From positions 1-5,861 of the forward strand of contig JABMOJ010000351.1 in NCBI GenBank assembly GCA_013204195.1: a stretch of 5,861 nucleotides of DNA. Direction: 5' to 3'. The position numbers and the translations under genes were made by a program. This document shows, one piece after another, positions 1 to 4,677 of the stretch. This stretch comes from SAR86 cluster bacterium. Lineage in GTDB: Bacteria; Pseudomonadota; Gammaproteobacteria; Pseudomonadales; Azotimanducaceae. The number at the start of each line of letters is the position of its first letter. Within the stretch, counting starts at the first letter, position 1. The notes under the pieces were generated by a model, which saw nothing but the letters and a program-made list of their open reading frames with translations, searched no databases and had not been told where the DNA came from.

Positions 1-217
1 CGGCGGTCAAGTCGTCGAGCACAACGCGGTTGCTGATCTGTTGGATGTCATGGTCTGCGATCAGCGTCTGCTCGATTTTCTCGAGCGCGTTCTCGGCTTT
101 GACTGCCCCGGGTAGTGCAAGCGTGATCATCAGTGCTGGGATCATCAGTATTGGTCGCAGCAGCGCGCGCCATAATGGCAGTGTGTTCAAGTTGGTTTTT
201 TCAGGTCGGCGGTACAT
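1..217 (-). CDS. Exported protein of unknown function, N-terminal part only
   Basis: I do not recognise this gene. The minus strand is open from an ATG at 217 to the left edge, giving 72 complete codons of an unfinished protein. It begins MYRRPEKTNL, followed by a hydrophobic stretch at about residues 22-37 (including ILMIPALMITLAL) and a signal peptidase I-like site AVKA/EN after residue 41. This points to Sec export to the periplasm or beyond. The visible mature part (ENALEKIEQTLIADHD onward) is polar and probably helical, with no motif I can name. An in-frame TAG (plus-strand 251-253) lies upstream, and no other ATG, GTG or TTG falls between it and 217, so 217 is the earliest start. The Shine-Dalgarno is poor: GAGG at 230-233, 12 nt away. 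The gene is divergent from the lipoprotein gene at 402. The signal peptide and the absence of stops are seen; export is inferred. Confidence 0.62.
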   Translation of the reverse strand, partial: MYRRPEKTNLNTLPLWRALLRPILMIPALMITLALPGAVKAENALEKIEQTLIADHDIQQISNRVVLDDLTA

Positions 218-247
218 GGGTGGACAGGGCCTCAGGCAGCTGATGCT

Positions 248-276
248 ATCCTATGCAATAGGCTCTCACGCGTCGA
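248..276 (-). promoter_or_regulatory. Candidate sigma70-type promoter for the leftward gene, with overlapping dyad
   Basis: On the minus strand, TCGACG (271-276) and TAGGAT (248-253) are separated by 17 bp, each matching consensus at 4 of 6 positions. The implied transcript would start about 24 nt before the ATG at 217. A perfect 5-bp inverted repeat, CCTAT-GCA-ATAGG (250-262), overlaps the -10 and could be a small operator or chance. This is pattern matching only. Confidence 0.25.
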
Positions 277-352
277 CAGCCCGGCGACAGAACGGCGATA
301 AAGCCTCGGAAAGACATTGAGCGAAATTCGGCCAATGTTCATGCCGACTAAG

Positions 353-381
353 TTGCGGCCGGCACAGGGGTCACGTAAAGT
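353..381 (+). promoter_or_regulatory. Candidate sigma70-type promoter for the lipoprotein gene
   Basis: TTGCGG (353-358) and TAAAGT (376-381) are spaced by exactly 17 bp, matching the -35 and -10 consensus at 3 and 4 of 6 positions. A transcript from here would begin near 388, just ahead of the GGAAGA Shine-Dalgarno at 391-396. It lies in the 184-bp divergent intergenic region, where a promoter is expected, but the match is weak. Confidence 0.28.
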
Positions 382-401
382 CTGGGTTTTGGAAGATTCT
401 T

Positions 402-884
402 ATGCCCAGACTAATGATGACTGTCATGCTGGTGCTGGCACTGACCGCGTGCAACCCGAAAGATCGGCGGCCGGGCACTTGGCTGTCCGGTGATTTAGTC
501 GAGACCCCGATCAGTGATTGGTCTTTTACTGATGATTATCAGGAAGTGTTTATTGAGACGCATCCCTGGTATGGCATTCCGTTTTCAGTCACGGTGGTGA
601 TGACCACCGTCAATGGTAACATTTATTCGCCGTCGATCTATAGTGAACCGGCAGTGTTCCCGGGCAACAAATATTGGAATAAAGTGGTGGCCGATAATCC
701 ATCGGTGTTCGTACAGATTGGCGATAACCTTTATCCAAGGCGGGCGCGGCTGGTCACTGAGGCGGCAGAATTCGAGGCCGCCTTTGAGGCTCTGGCCGTC
801 AAGTATCCCTTTTGGCGGAATGCCAAAGATGATCCTGAGCAGCGCCCAGCTTTCGCCCTGATCTGCATGGATGAAGTCATCTAG
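402..884 (+). CDS. Small lipoprotein with probable split-barrel (nitroreductase/PNPOx-like) domain
   Basis: This encodes a 160-residue envelope lipoprotein. Residues 1-17 form a lipoprotein signal: a short hydrophobic run then the lipobox L14-T15-A16-C17, with C17 as the lipidated Cys. Asn at +2 (not Asp) favours outer-membrane sorting if the Lol rules apply. The mature part contains a beta-rich stretch (FSVTVVMTTVNG, 61-72), FPGNKYWNKVVADNPSV (86-102) and VQIGDNLYPRRARLV (104-118). This order, with a 'W-N-x-x-x-x-x-P-x-V-x-V-x-x-G-x-x-x-x-x-R-A' pattern, recalls the split beta-barrel of deazaflavin-dependent nitroreductases and pyridoxamine-phosphate oxidase-like proteins. Family membership is my inference; no catalytic role is assigned and a degenerate, non-enzymatic barrel is possible. 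Start 402 is supported by GGAAGA at 391-396; ATGs at 414, 417 and 426 are alternatives that would shorten the signal peptide. It precedes the P450 by 87 bp on the same strand. Confidence 0.82.
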   Translation: MPRLMMTVMLVLALTACNPKDRRPGTWLSGDLVETPISDWSFTDDYQEVFIETHPWYGIPFSVTVVMTTVNGNIYSPSIYSEPAVFPGNKYWNKVVADNPSVFVQIGDNLYPRRARLVTEAAEFEAAFEALAVKYPFWRNAKDDPEQRPAFALICMDEVI

Positions 885-905
885 CGCGAGATGCGTTTGA
901 TAACC

Positions 906-921
906 GCCTCTTGATAGAGGC
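906..921 (+). promoter_or_regulatory. Short hairpin enclosing a Shine-Dalgarno
   Basis: GCCTCT (906-911) and AGAGGC (916-921) form a perfect 6-bp stem around a TGAT tetraloop. The 3' arm contains AGAGG, the best Shine-Dalgarno in this gap, 10 nt before the ATG at 931. If the stem forms in the mRNA it would mask that site. It is not a good terminator for the lipoprotein gene because no T-run follows. Confidence 0.35.
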
Positions 922-930
922 AGGCCTTTG

Positions 931-975
931 ATGAAAGCCGTTTTTGCGCCAGACCAACCAGTGAGACGACGATGA
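931..975 (+). CDS. Possible 14-codon leader peptide coupled to the P450 start
   Basis: A short reading frame, MKAVFAPDQPVRRR, starts at an ATG 10 nt after AGAGG and ends in a TGA that overlaps the P450 ATG as ATGA (972-975). Such an overlap is the usual geometry for translational coupling by a terminating ribosome. The P450 start itself has only a weak Shine-Dalgarno (GAGA near 963-966), so coupling would make sense. The peptide ends in three Arg and matches no leader I know. Its start faintly resembles zinc alcohol dehydrogenase N-termini (MKAV...), so a gene remnant is a second possibility. An ORF this short can also arise by chance. Confidence 0.28.
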   Translation: MKAVFAPDQPVRRR

Positions 976-2318
976 CGAATCATGTATTACCGCTTGAGCC
1001 GATCCCGCTTGAGCCAATCAAATCCGGGTTTCTGAAGTCTATGCGGCTAATGAAGCAGAGCTACAATAGCCCGCTGGAACATGGCCAAAATCTGCGACGA
1101 GAGCACGGCAATGCAGTCATGCAAAAAGTCGGCAAGATGCGCATCGTCCACCTTTTCGGTGCCGAGGCGCACCGTTTGTGCCTAATGAACCCAGGGCAGA
1201 TATTCTCGAATAAAAAAGCCTGGGATATGATCATCGGGCGTATTTTCCCCAATGGCTTAATGCTCCGCGATGGCGACGATCATCGCTATCATCGACGGCT
1301 CATGCAGGCAGGCTTTAAGAGCAAGCCCATGCAAGGGTATCTGGGGCAAATGATTCCCCAAGTGCGTTCGGCGGTCAAACAGTGGTCAGTGAAGGCCGAT
1401 GGCAAAATGCTCGCTTATCCCGCCTTCAAGCAGATGACCTTGGATCTCGCCGCGACGATTTTTCTTGGCATGGATTTGGGTGACGATGCGCGCAAAATAA
1501 GTCGCGCCTTTGAGGCCACCGTGGCGGCCTCGATGCCGCGAATTCCGATGGCGATTCCTGGCACCCTGTTGTGGAAAGGGATTCGTGCTCGGCAGACCAT
1601 GTGTGACTTCTTTCTGCCGCAGGTGGCTGAAAAGCGCTTGGGTGACGACCAGGATCTGTTTTCCCTGTTATGTCGGGCAACGGACGAAGAGGGACAGGGT
1701 TATACGGATCAAGAGATAGTTGACCATATGATTTTCCTGATGATGGCGGCCCATGACACCACTGCCAGTACCTTGACGAGCATCACCTATGCACTGGCCC
1801 GGCACCCGGAATGGCAAGCGCGCCTTGAGCAAGAGCGGCAGTCCCTGGGCGTTGAAGCCTTGGCCTATGCCGACCTAGACAAGATGGTGGAAGCCGATTG
1901 GGTGATCAAGGAAGCGCTGCGTATGTATCCGCCGCTGTCGACCTTGCCGAAGTTCAGTAATGAAGCCTTTGAATATGAGGGTCACCTAGTGCCGGCCGGT
2001 GCCATGGTGATGACCTATCCGATACACACCCATTACATGACGGAGTATTGGGATAAGCCCCGTGAGTTTGATCCCCTGCGCTTTAGTCCAGAACGGGCTG
2101 AGCACAAGCGCAACGCCTTTAGTTGGGTGCCCTTCAGCGGCGGCGCGCATATGTGCATAGGTCTACATTTTGCGGATATGCAGATCAAGCTGGTGCTGTT
2201 TGAAATGCTGAAAAATTTCTCCTGGTCCGTGGCCGAGGGCTATGAGATGCCAGTACAGCAGTCGCCTATCTCTAAGCCTCGAGATGATTTGCCGATTGAC
2301 TTGCTGCCTAAAACCTAG
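972..2318 (+). CDS. Cytochrome P450 monooxygenase
   Basis: A complete 448-residue P450 without an N-terminal membrane anchor, hence a soluble class I-type bacterial enzyme expected to take electrons from a ferredoxin and reductase; neither is in the window. Landmarks in order: helix-C DGDDHRYHRRLMQAGF (100-115), whose His/Arg residues typically contact the haem propionates; the I-helix oxygen-activation motif MAAHDTT (258-264, Asp262-Thr263), with Ala where the usual Gly stands; ExxR at 314-317 (EALR); the PERF-like stretch FDPLRFSPER (366-375); and the haem loop FSGGAHMCIG (388-397) with Cys395 as thiolate ligand. His393 replaces the usual Arg of FxxGxRxCxG; a GAHxCIG loop is seen in CYP51/CYP136-like bacterial P450s, so I place it loosely in that clan. 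The substrate cannot be read from sequence; a sterol, terpenoid or fatty acid is plausible given the acyl-CoA dehydrogenases downstream. The start has a weak ribosome site and overlaps a possible leader ORF. Confidence 0.96.
   Translation: MTNHVLPLEPIPLEPIKSGFLKSMRLMKQSYNSPLEHGQNLRREHGNAVMQKVGKMRIVHLFGAEAHRLCLMNPGQIFSNKKAWDMIIGRIFPNGLMLRDGDDHRYHRRLMQAGFKSKPMQGYLGQMIPQVRSAVKQWSVKADGKMLAYPAFKQMTLDLAATIFLGMDLGDDARKISRAFEATVAASMPRIPMAIPGTLLWKGIRARQTMCDFFLPQVAEKRLGDDQDLFSLLCRATDEEGQGYTDQEIVDHMIFLMMAAHDTTASTLTSITYALARHPEWQARLEQERQSLGVEALAYADLDKMVEADWVIKEALRMYPPLSTLPKFSNEAFEYEGHLVPAGAMVMTYPIHTHYMTEYWDKPREFDPLRFSPERAEHKRNAFSWVPFSGGAHMCIGLHFADMQIKLVLFEMLKNFSWSVAEGYEMPVQQSPISKPRDDLPIDLLPKT
990..1015 (+). 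repeat. 15-bp tandem duplication in the P450 N-terminus
   Basis: CCGCTTGAGCC occurs at 990-1000 and again at 1005-1015, a period of 15 nt that keeps frame and gives the repeated peptide PLEPI-PLEPI (residues 7-16). It lies in the variable Pro-rich N-terminus ahead of the P450 fold and is probably a neutral recent slippage event. Confidence 0.6.
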
Positions 2319-2371
2319 AGGTTTGGCATCCAATCAAGCCGGTGAATGATCGGCCGGCGAGCCAGTCAGGA

Positions 2372-2386
2372 GCGGTAAGATACCGC
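2372..2386 (+). repeat. Perfect inverted repeat between P450 and RNase AM genes
   Basis: GCGGTA and TACCGC flank AGA, a 6-bp perfect dyad. A second dyad lies just upstream: GCCGG (2338-2342) with CCGGC (2354-2358). Neither is followed by a run of T, so they are poor intrinsic terminators; an operator or an mRNA 3'-end-stabilising hairpin is possible. The rest of this 164-bp gap (2319-2482) shows nothing else I can name apart from a weak promoter-like site. Confidence 0.35.
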
Positions 2387-2422
2387 CGACGGTGCAATTT
2401 AACGTATCGCGGCGGGCGTCTA

Positions 2423-2451
2423 TTGATGGCCTTGTGGCTTTGCGTTTCGAT
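2423..2451 (+). promoter_or_regulatory. Weak promoter-like site before the RNase AM gene
   Basis: TTGATG (2423-2428) and TTCGAT (2446-2451) are 17 bp apart, matching consensus at 4 and 3 of 6 positions, and end about 30 bp before the ATG at 2483. The placement is sensible but the -10 match is poor. Confidence 0.18.
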
Positions 2452-2482
2452 TCCTAACCGTACAAAAAACAGTTGGTAAAAC

Positions 2483-3325
2483 ATGAAGGTAGACCTCCAC
2501 TGTCATAGTTTTTTCTCTGACGGCAAGCAATCACCAGATTTTCTCGTCAACAGAGCGATTGAAAATGGGCTGACTCATCTCGCGATTACGGATCACGACT
2601 GTACTGATGGCCTGGATGCCATCACCGTTGACACGGCTGAAGTCTCTATTGTCCCGGGCGTCGAAATATCCTGTCACTGGAATGCCCAGGAGATTCATGT
2701 GGTGGGACTGTTGGTGGATCCTGCTGATGATGACTTGCGCCGACTATTAACTGCGCAACAACTATCTCGCAGGCAGCGTATTCAAGCCATCGATGCAAAA
2801 ATGGCGGCGGCAGGTACAGTGGGTCTGAGTGCCTACCTCGAAGGCCTGCCGTGCGTGGCGGGCACCCGTAGTCATGTAGCGGATTTTCTGGTTGCCCAGC
2901 AGGTGTGTAAAAGTCGGCAGAAGGCCTTTAAAACCCACCTGAATAAACGCGGAAAAATCTATGTTAGTGCGAATTGGTGCGATTTGGCTGACGGCATCGC
3001 GGCGATAAAGGCCGCGGGCGGCATCGCGATTATCGCCCATCCAGGTCGCTATGCACTGAACAAGACTAAGCTCGCCATGCTGGTAGATGACTTCAAGGCG
3101 GCGGGCGGTGAGGCGTTGGAGGGTACCTATTCGAGCATCGACCCGCTGATGAGAAAGCATCTGCGTGACTTGGCTATCGCCCGATCGATGTATCTCTCCG
3201 TCGGCTCTGACTTCCACGATGCCGGCGCCCAATGGACCGACATCGGTAAATTCCCGGTCCTGGATTCCATCGCCCTGACGAGCGCGATCTGGTTACATCC
3301 GCAGTGGCAGGCAAGGTATGCCTAG
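2483..3325 (+). CDS. rnm: RNase AM, PHP-family 5'-3' exoribonuclease (YciV/Rnm)
   Basis: A complete 280-residue PHP-domain phosphoesterase, close to the roughly 290 residues of E. coli RNase AM. In E. coli this cytoplasmic enzyme removes 5' nucleotides to mature rRNA 5' ends; relatives also hydrolyse 3',5'-nucleoside bisphosphates. All expected metal-binding motifs are present: DLHCHS (4-9; His6, His8), SDG (12-14; Asp13), ITDHD (35-39), GVEIS (59-63; Glu61), EIHVVGL (70-76; His72), TRSHVADFLV (128-137; His131), IIAHPGRY (183-190; His186) and GSDFH (241-245; Asp243, His245). The region around WCDLADGIAAIKAAGG (165-180) leading into AHPGRY matches the E. coli protein well and separates it from DNA polymerase-type PHP domains. 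The Shine-Dalgarno before 2483 is weak, but the start is fixed by the conserved DLHCHS at residue 4. It sits between a P450 and an acyl-CoA dehydrogenase, away from the yciO/trp neighbourhood of enterobacteria. Substrate preference in this organism is inferred. Confidence 0.93.
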   Translation: MKVDLHCHSFFSDGKQSPDFLVNRAIENGLTHLAITDHDCTDGLDAITVDTAEVSIVPGVEISCHWNAQEIHVVGLLVDPADDDLRRLLTAQQLSRRQRIQAIDAKMAAAGTVGLSAYLEGLPCVAGTRSHVADFLVAQQVCKSRQKAFKTHLNKRGKIYVSANWCDLADGIAAIKAAGGIAIIAHPGRYALNKTKLAMLVDDFKAAGGEALEGTYSSIDPLMRKHLRDLAIARSMYLSVGSDFHDAGAQWTDIGKFPVLDSIALTSAIWLHPQWQARYA

Positions 3326-3368
3326 GTTCGATTCTTGTGGCTTGAGTTGTTTGACGCGATCGGTTGAG

Positions 3369-3390
3369 GGCAGTTGATGCCACTTCTTTT
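3369..3390 (+). terminator. Weak candidate intrinsic terminator after the RNase AM gene
   Basis: GGCA (3369-3372) and TGCC (3378-3381) could pair around GTTGA, followed by the T-rich stretch ACTTCTTTT ending at 3390. The stem is only 4 bp, so it would be inefficient at best. Its place, 44 bp after the stop codon, is appropriate. Confidence 0.22.
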
Positions 3391-3406
3391 AAAAACTTTC
3401 AGCGAG

Positions 3407-3436
3407 TTGACTCGGCTGGTGCGGATGCAGTAGCTT
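3407..3436 (+). promoter_or_regulatory. Weak promoter-like site before the first acyl-CoA dehydrogenase gene
   Basis: TTGACT (3407-3412) matches the -35 consensus at 5 of 6 positions. TAGCTT (3431-3436), 18 bp further on, matches the -10 at only 3. The -35 also sits in an imperfect dyad, CAGCGAG-TTGA-CTCGGCTG (3400-3418), which could form an operator. Evidence is weak. Confidence 0.2.
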
Positions 3437-3452
3437 GAGGGCAAATAGACCG

Positions 3453-3459
3453 AAGAGGA
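3453..3459 (+). promoter_or_regulatory. Ribosome binding site that decides a GTG start
   Basis: AAGAGGA ends 6 nt before the GTG at 3466. It is a good Shine-Dalgarno at ideal spacing and supports GTG as initiator. The resulting N-terminus, MNFDFSQDEKMLRDQV, is the usual beginning of acyl-CoA dehydrogenases. Confidence 0.75.
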
Positions 3460-3465
3460 CAAGCC

Positions 3466-4584
3466 GTGAATTTTGATTTTTCCCAAGATGAGAAGATGCT
3501 GCGAGATCAGGTCGCGCGGTTTCTTAGCGATCAGTGCAGTTCAAAAACCGTTCGAAGCGTGTTGGAAGGCAATGCAGCCTATGCCACTGAAGTCTGGGAT
3601 GGATTAGTGAGCATGGGTCTGACGGGCACGGCGATTCCGGAGAACTACGGCGGCGTCGGAGCAGGCTATCTGAGTCTGTGCCTGGTGGCTGAACAGTTGG
3701 GTGCGTTTCTGGCGCCAACCCCGTTTTCATCGTCGGTTTATCTGGCGACAGAAGCGCTGATGCTGTTTGGTTCTGATGCTCAAAAAGACCATTGGCTGCC
3801 GAAGCTGGCAGCCGGCGAAACCATAGGTACTCTGGCGGTGGTTGAGACGGTGGCGCAAACCACGGCAGAGACCATTGAGTTACGTTTCTCGGCGGGTCAA
3901 TTGACTGGCAAGAAGCTGATCGTTGCCGATGGTGGCGTCAGCGATTTCGCGATAGTTTTAGCGCGCAATTCCGCTGGCGGCCTGGGTCTGTATCTGTGCG
4001 ACTTGCAGGCTGGCGGCGTGGTAAAAACGGCGGTAGACACCGTCGACCCCAGCAGGAATTCAACCAGCCTCGAATTCAATGGCTGTCCCGCAGAGCTGCT
4101 GGGTACGGAAGCTGATGGCTGGGCACAGCTCGCAACAGTCTATGACCGGGCGGCTGTACTGTTCGCCTTTGAGCAACTGGGCGGCGCCCAGAGTGCTTTG
4201 AATATGGCGGTTGACTATGCCAAGCAACGCTTTGCCTTTGGTCGCCCGATCGGCTCATTTCAAGGGCTCAAGCATATGATGGCCGATATGTATGTGGCGC
4301 TGAAATTAGCAGAATCCAATTGTTACTATGCGGCCTGGGCACTCTCGACTAACTCGCCCGACTTGCCCCTTGCTGCGGCTACCGCAAGAGTCTCGGCGAC
4401 TCAGGCGTTTCAGTTATGCGCAAGAGATAACATCCAGGTGCACGGCGGCATGGGCTTTACCTGGGAGTTTGATTGCCATCTATATTATCGCCGATCGAAC
4501 TACTTGACCTTACAGCTCGGTGGTCTGACTGAGTGGGAAGACAAGTTGGTCAGCAGCTTGGCAAACGGTGAGGCGGCTGCTTGA
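3466..4584 (+). CDS. Acyl-CoA dehydrogenase-like protein, probable non-catalytic subunit of a heteromer
   Basis: A complete 372-residue member of the acyl-CoA dehydrogenase (ACAD) fold, which performs FAD-dependent alpha,beta-desaturation of acyl-CoA thioesters in the cytoplasm. The N-terminal helical domain includes PENYGGVGAGYLS (58-70). The middle beta domain is degenerate: the usual TEP...GSD is replaced by VETVAQTTAE (126-135), and the W-T/S flavin motif by I152-V153-A154. The C-terminal domain is well kept, with QRFAFGRPIGSFQGLKH (254-270) and QVHGGMGFTWE (324-334), which normally contact the flavin of the adjacent subunit. Counting from Gly-Trp219, the helix-G Glu position of isovaleryl- and long-chain ACADs is Ala229; the Glu376 position of medium-chain ACAD aligns with Leu351. 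I therefore infer that it is not active alone and supplies half of the flavin site to the protein encoded 93 bp downstream, as in the heteromeric ACADs of steroid side-chain degradation. Its natural substrate is unknown. Confidence 0.93.
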   Translation: MNFDFSQDEKMLRDQVARFLSDQCSSKTVRSVLEGNAAYATEVWDGLVSMGLTGTAIPENYGGVGAGYLSLCLVAEQLGAFLAPTPFSSSVYLATEALMLFGSDAQKDHWLPKLAAGETIGTLAVVETVAQTTAETIELRFSAGQLTGKKLIVADGGVSDFAIVLARNSAGGLGLYLCDLQAGGVVKTAVDTVDPSRNSTSLEFNGCPAELLGTEADGWAQLATVYDRAAVLFAFEQLGGAQSALNMAVDYAKQRFAFGRPIGSFQGLKHMMADMYVALKLAESNCYYAAWALSTNSPDLPLAAATARVSATQAFQLCARDNIQVHGGMGFTWEFDCHLYYRRSNYLTLQLGGLTEWEDKLVSSLANGEAAA

Positions 4585-4591
4585 TCCTGCG

Positions 4592-4610
4592 CGTCGGCGA
4601 CAAGCCGGCG
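4592..4610 (+). repeat. Intergenic hairpin between the two ACAD genes
   Basis: CGTCGGC (4592-4598) and GCCGGCG (4604-4610) can form a 7-bp stem in RNA, with one G-U pair, around GACAA. It begins 8 bp after the stop of the upstream gene and is followed by AGGGAAATATG rather than T's, so it is not a standard terminator. It could stabilise the upstream message or tune the ratio of the two subunits; both are speculation. The rest of the 93-bp gap holds only the AGGA Shine-Dalgarno (4666-4669) for the next gene. Confidence 0.4.
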
Positions 4611-4677
4611 AGGGAAATATGACAAGCAGAAACAGTCGACACTAAGACAATTGATCAGTTTGAACAGGATACGCATT

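Noticed and set aside
30..320. Plus-strand 96-codon reading frame at the left end
   Set aside because: It is antisense to the better-supported minus-strand gene with a signal peptide, has low-complexity Ser/Ala/Ile-rich composition and no recognisable domain.
906..930. Intrinsic terminator for the lipoprotein gene
   Set aside because: The stem is only 6 bp and is followed by AGGCCTTTG, without a real T-tract; the ribosome-site occlusion reading fits better.
585..983. Minus-strand 132-codon reading frame across the lipoprotein gene and P450 start
   Set aside because: It lies antisense to a gene with a clear lipobox and ribosome site, and its product is His/Arg/Ile-rich without motifs.
2762..3232. 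Minus-strand 156-codon reading frame inside the RNase AM gene
   Set aside because: It is the reverse of a conserved PHP-domain coding sequence and its product shows no family signature.
4619..4645. Eight-codon frame (MTSRNSRH) after AGGGAAAT between the ACAD genes
   Set aside because: Too short, does not overlap the next start, and the downstream gene has its own good Shine-Dalgarno at 4666-4669.
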